Shown here one piece after another: positions 23,090 to 31,896 of a DNA stretch of 64,000 bases; the stretch's first letter is position 1; each line of letters begins with the position of its first letter. Source of the DNA: Desulfosarcina widdelii (GTDB lineage: Bacteria > Desulfobacterota > Desulfobacteria > Desulfobacterales > Desulfosarcinaceae); contig NZ_AP021875.1 of NCBI RefSeq assembly GCF_009688965.1, forward strand, positions 3,410,001 through 3,474,000. Reading direction: 5' to 3'. The notes under the pieces are model-generated. The model saw nothing but the letters and a program-made list of their open reading frames with translations, had not been told where the DNA came from and did not search any database. Made by a program: the position numbers and the translations under genes.

Positions 23090-23780
23090 TCAACGGTTTT
23101 CAAGGCTTCTTCTCACCAGCAGGTCCACACAAAGCCGGATGTTCTCGGGGGCATAAATCCTCAATTTTTCCTGGTAAAACCGGTTGAAAAGCATCTGCTT
23201 CAATTCGGCAGCGTCCCGTCCCCGGCCGGTTTCCGCCACGATCTCTTCCCGAACGTCCCGGGCCGCGGACAAGGATCGCTGGAAAACCGTTTTCACGTCC
23301 TGTCCCCGCCGGATGGCCCCGTGCGGAAACGCCAGCACGTTAGCCGGGTAAGCCGCCAGGTGTTCGATAGTATCAATGTAAGACCGGTAGGCGTGGAAAA
23401 AAACCGGAAAGATGATTTTTTCGGAAATTTGAAAACCAAGGGCATCGGAGACAAACAGCACGCGATCCTTCTCCAGCCACGCTGCCAGACCGCAGGGGCT
23501 GTGGCCCGGTGCGTCGATCAATTCCAGATCTCCACCGCTTTTCAACCCGATCCGATCACCCCCCTTCACCGTTCGATCCACCGCAATACGCTGCGGTGGG
23601 GACGGTCGTCTGGCAGAACCTCCGGACGGTTGGCTTTCGGGATAGGCGACTTGCCGGTCCTGATCGAAAAAGCCGGCCATGATCTTAGGATTGTCCAGGA
23701 CCTTGGCTGCGGCCGGGGAGGCGAGCGTTTTGGCATCGGGGAAATGGCGCTTGAGTTCCGGGATCCCGCAGACGTGGTCG
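23090..23780 (-). pseudogene. Metallo-beta-lactamase-fold hydrolase, N-terminus lost at a repeat
   Basis: The C-terminal part reads LELIDAPGHSPCGLAAWLEKDRVLFVSDALG (metal-binding His and Asp of the MBL fold) and is intact to 23090. In the same frame, upstream of the first ATG (23680), coding continues as FDHVCGIPELKRHFPDAK. That is the DH half of the HxHxDH motif, up to about 23780. There the 107-bp palindromic repeat begins and an in-frame TGA closes the frame. The first HxH and the N-terminal strand are not found. This is probably a gene broken by repeat insertion; a short product from 23680 would lack half the active site. Confidence 0.75.
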
Positions 23781-23887
23781 AAGCGTTTACAGGGTGCCGC
23801 AGATGTGAGGCGTCGGGTACGCAGACGGTTTGGTCAACCTTCAAGTTCCCGGGAACAAAGCAGATGCGGTACCCTGTGAACGCTTAC
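23781..23887. repeat. 107-bp palindromic dispersed repeat, copy 2
   Basis: Inverted relative to 18352-18460 and about 88 percent identical. The ends form their own inverted repeat (AAGCGTTTACAGGGTGCCGCA against TGCGGTACCCTGTGAACGCTT). It abuts the truncated metallo-hydrolase coding sequence. The following stretch 23888-24110 has no supported gene. Confidence 0.75.
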
Positions 23888-24115
23888 GAAAAAAGGTTGC
23901 ACCGAAGCGACCTTAAGTCAAGCAGAAGGACTTATCATCGATATCGTTCCCGATACCGATGTCGATGGGATCTTCCTGACACGATCTTCGGGTGACTATT
24001 GCCATTTGAGGTGATACCAAATAGAAAGATTCGGAAGAAGACGGTCTGGCCGCACTCAATTTCAGGCCGCAGCCGCTTTCGATAAACAAGGACTTACATG
24101 TAGAGAAGGTTGCCC

Positions 24116-24538
24116 ATGGAAATCACATTCACCTCCATTGGAACGGCTCACCCGAGCACGGACAACATCCCCCGGCACTGGACGGTGTCGGACGTGGAAG
24201 GCACTTTGGTCATCGATCCCCAATACACCGAAGCCCTTGCGGACATCGCTGTCGGGCAGCGAATCGTGGTGCTGTTCCATTTTCACAAAAGCCCGCCCTT
24301 CTCACCCAATCTACTCAAGCAGACCCCGCCCCATCGGCAGCGGCCTTTCGGGGTGTTCAGCATCTGCTCACCCAGGCGGCCGAACTCCATCGGGTTGTCG
24401 GTGCTGGAGGTGCTGTCGCGCGATGCCAACGTGATTGGCGTACGCGGCATGGACATGATTGAAGGCACCCCCATCCTGGACATCAAACCTTTCGTCGACA
24501 AAGACTCGAACCTGCCGAGCCGTGAAGACGCCGACTGA
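24116..24538 (+). CDS. trmO: tRNA (adenine(37)-N6)-methyltransferase, TrmO/TsaA family
   Basis: 140 residues from ATG 24116 (GAGAAGG upstream). The beta-barrel UPF0066 fold is shown by IGTAHPS near the N-terminus, VVLFHFHKS, the catalytic and SAM-binding loop HRQRPFGVFSICSPRRPNSIGLS, and the end motif GTPILDIKPFVD. TrmO adds a methyl group from S-adenosylmethionine to N6-threonylcarbamoyladenosine at position 37 of tRNA. The C-terminal substrate-specificity extension of E. coli TrmO is absent, as in many bacterial short forms. Confidence 0.88.
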   Translation: MEITFTSIGTAHPSTDNIPRHWTVSDVEGTLVIDPQYTEALADIAVGQRIVVLFHFHKSPPFSPNLLKQTPPHRQRPFGVFSICSPRRPNSIGLSVLEVLSRDANVIGVRGMDMIEGTPILDIKPFVDKDSNLPSREDAD

Positions 24539-24754
24539 AGTTTCCCGCCCACCGTGGAGCAGGGACTTCCGCCGCTACCGGCGCCGGCTGACCCCGCCAT
24601 GCCGCCGAGTATCGGTTGACAAAACCCATATCTATTCCCACATTTTACACGTGGCGGGCGTCATATTTGAACCCTCCGATTGGACCCGCTGCTGTTTCAC
24701 CATCCCGAAACCGGTGAATCTCTTTAGGTGCACCGGGTGAAAGGAGGTCTTATC

Positions 24755-25030
24755 ATGAACAGACAGAACCTGATGGATCAGGCCCAAAAAATAGTGACGC
24801 TTTACGCCTGCCGAGGCCTTGAGGAACAAAAATGCGAAGAAATGACCCGCTGGGTTGAACGCTTTTTCCGCGATCATGTCAGCCGGCTGTCCCGATCCGA
24901 AATCATGGACCGGCTTGCCACGCCCATGAAGGCCCTGCATTGGTTCAGCGGCTACCTGTGCAATACGGCAAACTTTCGCTGCTGCAGCAAAGCGGCTGCC
25001 GACGACGGCACCTGCCGGTTGGCCGCCTGA
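24755..25030 (+). CDS. Small Cys-containing hypothetical protein
   Basis: 91 residues from ATG 24755 with an ideal AGGAGG. It is helical (KIVTLYACRGLEEQKCEEM) with a C-terminal cluster, LCNTANFRCCSK and a late Cys, that could bind metal. No family is recognised. It ends 13 bp before the HMG-CoA lyase start, so the two are likely one operon. That lyase also has an unusual Cys-rich tail. Confidence 0.65.
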   Translation: MNRQNLMDQAQKIVTLYACRGLEEQKCEEMTRWVERFFRDHVSRLSRSEIMDRLATPMKALHWFSGYLCNTANFRCCSKAAADDGTCRLAA

Positions 25031-25043
25031 CCGGGGAGAGCCG

Positions 25044-25982
25044 ATGCGAATCGTAGAAGTCGGCCCCCGGGACGGCCTTCAGAACGAGACCGCGACGGTG
25101 CCCACCGCAGCCAAGATCGCTTTCGTGGATGCCCTTTCACAAAGCGGTGTTGCCGAAATCGAGGTGAGCGCCTTTGTCTCCCCTCGTTGGGTACCCCAAC
25201 TGAGCGATGCCAGCGAAGTATTCCAGGGTATCACCCGATACAACGGGGTCCTCTACTCGGCCCTGGTTCCCAATCGCAAGGGACTTGATCGAGCCTTCGC
25301 CGCGGAGGTGGACAAGGTGTCCGTGTTTACGGCTGCCAGCGAGACCTTCAACCAGAAAAACATCAACACCTCCATTGCCGGCGCCCTGCAGCGATTCCGC
25401 CCGATAACGGCCGCGGCCGGAGAAGCCGGGCTGCCCGTCCGGGGGTATGTCTCCACGGCCTTCTGGTGTGCCTTTGAAGGCAAAATTGCCCCCCGGGCCG
25501 TTGTCCGGGTAGTCGAACAGCTCATGGACATCGGTATTGCCGAAGTGGCCATTTCCGACACCATCGGCAAGGCGACGCCGGATGAAGTCCGTAGGTTGCT
25601 GGACCTGCTGATTCCACGGATGGCGGCCGACCGCATCGCCGTGCACTTCCACGACACCTACGGTCGGGGCGTTGAAAACATGTTAGCCGCATGGCCCTAT
25701 GGTATCCGGACCGTGGATGCCAGTGCGGGAGGCCTGGGCGGCTGCCCATACGCCCCGGGAGCCAGCGGCAACGTCGCCACCGGCGATGTGGTAGCCGCAC
25801 TGGAAGCCCATGGTGTGAACACCGGCGTGAACCGTCGGCAGCTGGATCGGGCACTGGAGCATCTGGCTCCCTACCGGACCGATGATCGTCGAAAGCTTCC
25901 ACCGGACGGTTCGCCGCTTTGCGCCGCCTGTCCGCATTCCACCGGCGAGAATTGCTGCGGCCGCTATCAGAACCCTTTTTGA
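25044..25982 (+). CDS. mvaB: Hydroxymethylglutaryl-CoA lyase
   Basis: 312 residues. It cleaves HMG-CoA to acetyl-CoA and acetoacetate, the last step of leucine breakdown. The DRE-TIM fold is clear: VEVGPRDGLQNE at the start, ISDTIGKATPDEV, HFHDTYGRG and the family signature GGLGGCPYAPGASGNVATGD with its catalytic Cys. The C-terminus carries an extra cluster, C293-x2-C296-x7-C304-C305, beyond the usual end, which could bind a metal or Fe-S cluster. Other leucine-pathway genes are not adjacent. Confidence 0.93.
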   Translation: MRIVEVGPRDGLQNETATVPTAAKIAFVDALSQSGVAEIEVSAFVSPRWVPQLSDASEVFQGITRYNGVLYSALVPNRKGLDRAFAAEVDKVSVFTAASETFNQKNINTSIAGALQRFRPITAAAGEAGLPVRGYVSTAFWCAFEGKIAPRAVVRVVEQLMDIGIAEVAISDTIGKATPDEVRRLLDLLIPRMAADRIAVHFHDTYGRGVENMLAAWPYGIRTVDASAGGLGGCPYAPGASGNVATGDVVAALEAHGVNTGVNRRQLDRALEHLAPYRTDDRRKLPPDGSPLCAACPHSTGENCCGRYQNPF

Positions 25983-26060
25983 CCGCCGCTGTTACCTAAG
26001 CGCCCCGATCCTGTCGGGTGACTTTGTATTGCCCCATGCAAATGGCTTGATGGCGGCCCC

Positions 26061-27107
26061 TCAAACACTTCCAGCGATTTTTTCGAGAAGGCGGCGGTAC
26101 AGGCAGTAATGGGATAGAGGAACATTGCTGCGCGGTCGGTCGTCGAGACAGGGCAAGTAGCGGCCCCTGGCCAGCAGGGCTGGAACTGTCTTAGATACGG
26201 CCTCGCGCACGGCCGCGGTATCTTTGGCCAGGGCGCCGGCGTCGATGCCGCCGATCAGGGCGATTTCCGGGCCGAACCGACGGCGAAGCATCGCGTACGC
26301 CATGCCGGCGCTGCGGATGTTACTGATCCACAGGCCATTGATGCCGGCCTCGATGAGCGACGGCAAAAGCGCGGTCAAATTGCCGCCGGTGGTGCACAAA
26401 ATCCGCAGCGGAACGCGATGGCGCTTCAACAGGTCGTTGACCTTGCGATAGCCGGGAATGGCAAAACGTGCAAACATGGCCGGCGAGACCACCGGTGCCG
26501 TGTTGGAAGCGATGGGTTCGTAAAAAGAGGCGTAGTCCACAGGCACCCTGGAGAGCACCCGCTCCAGGCAAATGCAGTAGAAATCGGTGATCCGGTCGAG
26601 CAGTTCCTCCACCGCCCTCGGCCGTTGGATGAGCGCCCTACAGGCCGCAAGCATCGATTCCCAGTCCCCCACCCCAATCATCTGCAGCAGACCACCCCCC
26701 GAGGCATCCACGTAGACCACCCGGCCATGTCGGCGCAGACGTCTGGCCTTTTCCTCAAAATTATCGGCATAACGCGATGGCTGGTCGGGGTCGTAGTGCC
26801 GGTCGAAGGCGGTCGGATCGTCCAGAATGCCCGGTGTCTTGCGGAAAAAGGGATAGCTGCGCAGTGTCAGCCCGACGCTGTGGTGGGGCTCCAAGTTGAA
26901 ATGCGCCGCCACGGACTGTTTGCGCCCCAGCCCCTCGCTGTGCCACCGCTGAAGGGTTTCCTCACCAGGCTCCAGGTCGAAGAACGGAAAACGATCCGTC
27001 TTCTCTCCCAGAAGGGTATTTAAAAATCGTTGTCTTTGGGTAATGCCGCCCACGGTTTCACCGCTTGTCGATCCGATCTTGGGAGGAGTCGGGGGCAATT
27101 TGGGCAC
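26061..27107 (-). CDS. Uroporphyrinogen decarboxylase-superfamily protein
   Basis: 348 residues with a GTG start (27107). It has the UroD/MtaA/CmuA barrel: TQRQRFLNTLLGEKTDRFPFFD at the N-terminus, a MIGVGDWESMLAAC segment, and a metal-type CTTGGNL plus GLWISNIRSAG and IGGIDAGAL near the C-terminus. Heme-pathway UroD residues are not clearly conserved. It is more likely a methyltransferase-like member (substrate:corrinoid or coenzyme) than HemE. It lies 22 bp after the ZIP transporter stop, in the same direction. No corrinoid protein gene is near. Confidence 0.75.
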   Translation of the reverse strand: MPKLPPTPPKIGSTSGETVGGITQRQRFLNTLLGEKTDRFPFFDLEPGEETLQRWHSEGLGRKQSVAAHFNLEPHHSVGLTLRSYPFFRKTPGILDDPTAFDRHYDPDQPSRYADNFEEKARRLRRHGRVVYVDASGGGLLQMIGVGDWESMLAACRALIQRPRAVEELLDRITDFYCICLERVLSRVPVDYASFYEPIASNTAPVVSPAMFARFAIPGYRKVNDLLKRHRVPLRILCTTGGNLTALLPSLIEAGINGLWISNIRSAGMAYAMLRRRFGPEIALIGGIDAGALAKDTAAVREAVSKTVPALLARGRYLPCLDDRPRSNVPLSHYCLYRRLLEKIAGSV

Positions 27108-27129
27108 ATTGACCCGGTGGCAAATGCCG

Positions 27130-28035
27130 CTATCGCATGAGCAGCAGGCTCAGTGCCATGACCAGCATTCCCGCCACGAGTCCCAGCAGGCTGTCATGGC
27201 CCTTGCCGTAGGCCCGGCTGGTGGGCAAAAGCTCGTCGAGGCTGATGTAAACCATGATGCCGGCAACGCCGCCGAACAGCACCCCCATCAATTGAGGCGG
27301 CACCGCAGCCGCACCCCCGCCGACGAACAGCCGCATCACCAAGTAGGCGACGCCTGCACCCACCGGCTCGGCCAGGCCGCTGAGAAAGGAGAGTATAAAT
27401 GCCTTTTTCCTGTCTCCGGTGGCATAAAATATCGGTACGGACACACTGATTCCTTCGGGAATGTTGTGCAGGGCAATAGCCACGGCGATGGCAACCCCCA
27501 GCGCCGGGTCCTGCAACGCCGCCAGAAAGGTGGCAAGCCCTTCGGGAAAGTTGTGAATGGCAATGGCCAGGGCCGTGAACAGGCCCATGCGCATCAGCTT
27601 TTTGTGGCGCGCCTCATCCTCGTGCAGCTTCTCCACCGGCAGGCACTCGTCGCCCGCCCCGCAGGAATAGGATTCGGGCACGGGCGCGGAAGAATCGTGA
27701 AGGGGTGCGGTTTCTGCCTCCGAAGGAGTTTCATGGGGGTTTTCGGGGGCCGGTATCAGGTTGTCGATCAGGCCGATCAGCAGCATCCCGCCGAAAAAAG
27801 ATGCCGCGTTCACCCAGTGCCCCCAATAATCCCCGTAGCGGGTCGTCAGGGCATCGACCCCTTTGTAAAAAATCTCCACAAAGGAGACGTACAGCATTAC
27901 GCCGGCCGAAAAACCCGTGGCAACGGAGAGAAAACGATAGTTGGTCCGTTTGGCGGTAAACGCCACCATGCTCCCGATGCCCGTCGCCAGGCCCGCGAAG
28001 AGGGTGAGTCCCAGTGCCATCCAAACGTCTGTCAT
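27130..28035 (-). CDS. ZIP-family divalent metal transporter
   Basis: About 301 residues from ATG 28035 (an upstream start adds a charged 24-residue leader). It has about eight predicted membrane helices with the long variable loop between helices 3 and 4, here containing His, Asp and Cys ([16 protein letters not shown]). Transport residues are visible in [14 protein letters not shown] (helix 4) and [12 protein letters not shown] (helix 5). It would import Zn2+ or a related ion across the inner membrane. It resembles ZupT/ZIP of the GufA type. No metal-responsive operator is evident. Confidence 0.88.
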   Translation of the reverse strand: MTDVWMALGLTLFAGLATGIGSMVAFTAKRTNYRFLSVATGFSAGVMLYVSFVEIFYKGVDALTTRYGDYWGHWVNAASFFGGMLLIGLIDNLIPAPENPHETPSEAETAPLHDSSAPVPESYSCGAGDECLPVEKLHEDEARHKKLMRMGLFTALAIAIHNFPEGLATFLAALQDPALGVAIAVAIALHNIPEGISVSVPIFYATGDRKKAFILSFLSGLAEPVGAGVAYLVMRLFVGGGAAAVPPQLMGVLFGGVAGIMVYISLDELLPTSRAYGKGHDSLLGLVAGMLVMALSLLLMR

Positions 28036-28158
28036 AAAGCCATCTCGCTTCCCGTTGGCTTTGCCTGGCCTCTTGTCGTCCGTTTCCGGGCGTGATTCAA
28101 CCGGCATCCCCTTTTCCCGAAGGCCTTTGGACCATGTCGCAGCAACCGGCGGATGGTC

Positions 28159-28350
28159 CTACTCCTCGTCGTCCGGCCAGAAATCGTCCTTTTGGGTCTT
28201 CTGGCGATGGGAACGTTTGCCGGATCGCTTGTTGCGCTTCCCGGCCTTTTCATCCCTGTCATCCATCTCGCGGAACCGGGTGCGTTGCGAACGCTTGGGA
28301 GGGCTGTCGTTCCAGCTTTCGTAGCCATCGTCGTCGTCATGTTCGGTCAT
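28159..28350 (-). CDS. Small, highly charged hypothetical protein
   Basis: 63 residues, almost all polar: an acidic start (MTEHDDDDGYESW), a basic middle rich in Lys/Arg/Ser, and an acidic end (DDFWPDDEE). Likely disordered, perhaps nucleic-acid binding. AAAAGGA lies about 12 bases upstream. The alternative overlapping frame has arginine/proline-rich, shadow-like composition. It precedes the ZIP gene by about 120 bp. Function unknown. Confidence 0.5.
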   Translation of the reverse strand: MTEHDDDDGYESWNDSPPKRSQRTRFREMDDRDEKAGKRNKRSGKRSHRQKTQKDDFWPDDEE

Positions 28351-28379
28351 GGCGGCATCATTTCCTTTTCCATGTGATT

Positions 28380-28700
28380 TGCGCGGGTGAAGGCCTGCTT
28401 CTTTCAGGGCTTAGTACACCACTGTTCTTTATACTCAATTTTTGGGATGTTGAAAACCGGTTCTAGCTGATCTGCAGACCCTTTCGACCATTGAAGGCGA
28501 AGCAGAGGTCGGCGCAACCGCATTTGGCTTTTTGGATGAGGAACGATTCCGGCCATCGCTTGCCGGAATGTCAAATGCCAAATGCCGTCATTTTTGTCTA
28601 TAAAAATCGATCAGATCCATCAATGAACAGTTGCCATTGAACCATTTTTGCGCGGTCCTCGAAATTGAGCAAATCTTCGATCCATGATACAGTAAAAATG
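28380..28700. other. Intergenic region with no supported gene
   Basis: About 320 bp between divergent small genes. Moderately A+T-rich near 28590-28700, where promoters could lie. Nothing repeated or structured stands out. Confidence 0.35.
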
Positions 28701-28702
28701 TC

Positions 28703-28996
28703 ATGAAGATCCAACTCGACCTGACCAATCACTGCATCCAGACGGAAGTCAAACGCCGCCACGAGGCCGCCATTTCACGCTATTTCAAAGGCCGGAAGGA
28801 CAGAGAAGCCATCGAAGCGGAACTTGTTCTGCTGGAAAAAGCGCTTTCCTCCTTCGATTTCGCCCGCCTGAGAAGCCGCTGGCCGGTGCTGGCAGGCGGT
28901 GACGACCGCCCCGTCTTCCTCGTTGATGGCGACAGCGGCCTGCCCTGCCTGCGGTTCGACGATCAGGCCATCCGTCCGCCGGCGGACGAAAGCTGA
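28703..28996 (+). CDS. Small hypothetical protein
   Basis: 97 residues with a helical, charged N-terminal half (TEVKRRHEAAISRYFKG, EAELVLLEKAL) and a C-terminal part that looks globular (PVFLVDGDSGLPCLRFDD). Coding looks real from amino acid balance, but the ribosome binding site is poor and no family is recognised. Convergent with the SufB-type gene. Confidence 0.45.
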   Translation: MKIQLDLTNHCIQTEVKRRHEAAISRYFKGRKDREAIEAELVLLEKALSSFDFARLRSRWPVLAGGDDRPVFLVDGDSGLPCLRFDDQAIRPPADES

Positions 28997-29030
28997 GCAT
29001 TGCGGGCGGCGGCAAGGAGAACTGAACGTA

Positions 29031-30212
29031 CTAGAACATGTCCTTTTCACTTTCGCGAATGGTTTTCTCGATGCTCTCCTTCAACTCCCGGGGCAGTCCC
29101 ATGATGTCCACATTGAGAAATCCCCGGACAATGGTGGAAGTCGCTTCTTCCTCATCTAGGCCCCGGGCCATGAGATATTCGATCTCCTCTCTGGCGATTT
29201 TGCCCACGGCCGCTTCATGGGACAGCTCCACTCCCGGCACCGAGCCGACCAGCTCGGGAATGGCGTGGATAACGCCCTGCCCCAAAATCAACCCCTTGCA
29301 CTCCAGATGCCCCCGGGCGGGCACTGCATTGCCGCCGATGAATCCCCGGGCGATGATTGTCCCGCCGGTGGTGATGGTCTTGGAAATGATCTCCCCTCGG
29401 GTATTCGGGGCGTTGAGTATGATTTTGTTGCCCGTGTCCACATGGGAGCCCTCCGGGGCCACGATCACCGAGTTGAAGCGCGCCAGCCCGCCGGGGCCGT
29501 TGAGATAAACCGCCGGATAGGACTGCACGGTCCGCACCGGCTTCAAAAGAATGTAGTTGCTGACAAAAACTCCGTTTTCCTCCACGTGGACTGCGGTTCT
29601 GGGACGCACGGCCACCTGCTCGCCCCAGTTGTGGACCATGGTAAAGGTCAGCCGCCCGTTTTTCTTGACGTAGAACTCAGATATTCCCAGATGCAGGGCG
29701 GACTGCACCCCGTGGGCCGTGGCGCAGCCGGTAATGATGTGCACCTCCGAGTCCTCCTCGACCACAACGACATTGTGGACGGCCTGGGCGACATCCTTGC
29801 CCTTGATGTAAAGGCAGGACTGAACCGGATGCGGGATGACCGCCCCCTTTTTGGTGCGGATGAAATAGCCGCCATGGACCTCCTTGGCGGTCTGGCGGGT
29901 AAAATCGTCCTTGTCCGGATCCAGGGCCTTCCAATAGTAGTCAGGCAGGCCCTGGTAACGCTCCAGGGCCGCCTCGATGCCTAGAATTTCCACATCGGGA
30001 TTGCTGGTCCGGCAATGGACCCGGCTCTGGTCGAATTGAAGAAAGGTTCCGCTGCGGTCGGCCTCGTCTACATCCACGCCGGCCATGCGCAACTGCTGCC
30101 GGTCCGCCTCGCTCACCTGACTCAGGTCTGGCAATTCCGGGGAACCGGCACCATCGAACGTATAATCGCTAAGATCCACCTCTATCGAGGCATTTTTTTC
30201 TAATTCAGGCAT
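29031..30212 (-). CDS. SufB/SufD-family Fe-S assembly scaffold (SmsB-type)
   Basis: 393 residues from ATG 30212, preceded by AAGGAG. It contains the beta-helix core of SufB/SufD proteins (HIITGCATAHGVQSALHLG, TFTMVHNWGE, VARGFIGG-like repeats, ECKGLILG, LSHEAAVGKIAREEIEYLMARGL at the end, each quoted in part). Together with the SufC ATPase it would build and transfer iron-sulfur clusters in the cytoplasm. The SufC gene directly upstream overlaps it by 13 bp. SufS, SufE, SufU and a second SufB/D gene are absent, which is the layout of the minimal SufBC (SMS) system of anaerobes. Confidence 0.9.
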   Translation of the reverse strand: MPELEKNASIEVDLSDYTFDGAGSPELPDLSQVSEADRQQLRMAGVDVDEADRSGTFLQFDQSRVHCRTSNPDVEILGIEAALERYQGLPDYYWKALDPDKDDFTRQTAKEVHGGYFIRTKKGAVIPHPVQSCLYIKGKDVAQAVHNVVVVEEDSEVHIITGCATAHGVQSALHLGISEFYVKKNGRLTFTMVHNWGEQVAVRPRTAVHVEENGVFVSNYILLKPVRTVQSYPAVYLNGPGGLARFNSVIVAPEGSHVDTGNKIILNAPNTRGEIISKTITTGGTIIARGFIGGNAVPARGHLECKGLILGQGVIHAIPELVGSVPGVELSHEAAVGKIAREEIEYLMARGLDEEEATSTIVRGFLNVDIMGLPRELKESIEKTIRESEKDMF

Positions 30213-30958
30213 CGCACGCACTCCTTGTAACCGAATTTGGAGATGTGTTCCAGAATGTCTCTGGGCCGGGCCTGGCAGCAAAGGACCCCGTCGTACATCA
30301 CATGCCCCCGGTCGGCGTTGATGTAATCCAGGATATACCCGGTATGGGTGATAATCAGTCCCGAGGTTTTGACCTTGGCCTTGAGTTCCTTCATGGAGGC
30401 GTCTTCGCGAGGCTCAATTCCCCCCTGCAAGAGCTTGCGGACGACCCCCCCGATGAGCTTCATGTTCTCCAGATCCACGCCGGACTCAGGCTCGTCGAAA
30501 AGGACCAGGCTGGGGTCCTGGGCCATGAGCTGAAGCAGTTCGGAACGTTTGATCTCTCCGCCGGAAAATCCTGCATTGATGTCGCGGTCGAGAAACGGCT
30601 CGAAATTGACCTGCCGGGCCATGTGGACGATATCCACGTCCCGATCTCGGGCGCACATCTGCACGAGATGGCGCGTTTTCAGACCGTAGATGGTCGGCGG
30701 CCGCTGAAAGGACATGGCCAGTCCCAGGCGGGATCTCTCGAAGGTAGGCATCCCGGTGATGTCCTGCCCGCGGAAATGAATGGTCCCCTGGGTCACTTCA
30801 TAACCGGAAAACCCCATCAGGGTCATCAGCAAGGTGGTCTTTCCCGAACCGTTGGGACCGAAAAGGATAAAGGTCTCGCCTTCCTCGATTTTCAGATCGA
30901 TCCCCTTGAGGACCTCCCGGCCGCCTACACGAACATGGAGGTTGTCGATCTTCAGCAT
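30200..30958 (-). CDS. SufC-family ATPase (SmsC-type)
   Basis: 252 residues. ABC ATPase motifs: Walker A GPNGSGKTT (34-42), signature FSGGEIKRSEL, Walker B LVLFDEPESGVDLENM, followed by the SufC-typical HTGYILDYI. GGGGG precedes the ATG. It powers cluster assembly by binding the SufB-type partner encoded next, with which it overlaps. No membrane partner is present, so it is not a transporter. Confidence 0.92.
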   Translation of the reverse strand: MLKIDNLHVRVGGREVLKGIDLKIEEGETFILFGPNGSGKTTLLMTLMGFSGYEVTQGTIHFRGQDITGMPTFERSRLGLAMSFQRPPTIYGLKTRHLVQMCARDRDVDIVHMARQVNFEPFLDRDINAGFSGGEIKRSELLQLMAQDPSLVLFDEPESGVDLENMKLIGGVVRKLLQGGIEPREDASMKELKAKVKTSGLIITHTGYILDYINADRGHVMYDGVLCCQARPRDILEHISKFGYKECVRCLN

Positions 30959-31148
30959 AGTGCCCCCTTTTATTAGACTGCAAATGTCATTTTGAACATC
31001 GATTGAGACTGTTTAAAAATTGCTCGTACTAAAAATGCAGCAATGAAACGATGATTGCCACGCCCGTTTTTCGGGTGATGGGCAATTTCGAGATTACCTT
31101 TCGCCGCCACCCCTTGTCAAACGTTGAAATCGAGCCAGTTCGGAGGTG

Positions 31149-31739
31149 TCAGCCGCCGGTCAGGTAGCCGCTGCCCATACGTACATAGGCGTCCATGACC
31201 AGCCAGGCCCGTGCGCCGAAAACGATGTCCGTATATTTCAGCAGATCCCGCACGGCCTCCCGATCCAGCATGAAGACCTCGATGTCCTCGGAATCCCCGT
31301 TGCGGTGGGTGGCGGGTGTGCCCTGAACTTCGGCAAAGACCATGGAAATGGCCTCGTCGGTAATTCCCGCAGAGGAAAAGATGGCGGGACTTTCACGGTA
31401 GACACGCACCAGTTCCAGACCGGTTTCCTCATGCAGTTCCCTGGCCGCGGTGGCCGCCAGGTCCTCGCCCGGGTCCAGCAGCCCGGCGGGAAATCCGTAC
31501 TGGTAGCCGCCCACGGGGACGCGGAACTCCTTGATCACCACCAGTTTGTCTTCATGCCGGTGGTACGGGACGATAATTGTGGCATCGGGATGCTGAATCC
31601 TGCCGGTGATGCATTTGGGCTGCTCTTCACGCGTGACCATGTGCCAGCGTTTGCGGTTGCCTCGCCGGTCTTCGTAATTCACCGCAACCATGGTGGCGAA
31701 TTGGCTTCTGGTTATAACAGTGGAATCGATAATTTTCAT
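31149..31739 (-). CDS. Nudix hydrolase (ADP-ribose pyrophosphatase-like)
   Basis: 196 residues. The Nudix box GLLDPGEDLAATAARELHEE-TGLE matches G-x5-E-x7-R-E-U-x-E-E-x-G-U. The preceding QYGFPAG and the N-terminal beta strands (WHMVTREEQ) resemble the ADP-ribose/NDP-sugar subgroup. It would hydrolyse a nucleoside diphosphate linked to another group, using Mg2+. Six bases upstream of its start begins the 125-bp inverted-repeat element, which may therefore influence its promoter. Confidence 0.9.
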   Translation of the reverse strand: MKIIDSTVITRSQFATMVAVNYEDRRGNRKRWHMVTREEQPKCITGRIQHPDATIIVPYHRHEDKLVVIKEFRVPVGGYQYGFPAGLLDPGEDLAATAARELHEETGLELVRVYRESPAIFSSAGITDEAISMVFAEVQGTPATHRNGDSEDIEVFMLDREAVRDLLKYTDIVFGARAWLVMDAYVRMGSGYLTGG

Positions 31740-31745
31740 TTTAGA

Positions 31746-31870
31746 GAAGGCTTCCTAAAAGGTCCGATATCTGCGTTACGCTTCATCCCCCGTCACTGCG
31801 GAGTATCTATAAGTACACCTCATTCCTCGGGATTCGCAAGCCTTGATCTCGAACCTTTTACGAAGCCTTC
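31746..31870. repeat. 125-bp MITE-like element with 18-bp terminal inverted repeats
   Basis: GAAGGCTTCCTAAAAGGT (31746-31763) and ACCTTTTACGAAGCCTTC (31853-31870) are inverted copies with one mismatch. The inside has no gene. It fills the space between the Nudix and DUF1232-J genes. Size and structure fit a non-autonomous mobile repeat. Confidence 0.65.
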
Positions 31871-31896
31871 TGGAATGAGTAGTGTGAACCGTTCGA

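Noticed and set aside
28032-28340. 102-codon minus-strand frame
   Set aside because: It is out of frame with both the ZIP gene and the charged 63-residue protein, with shadow-like composition.
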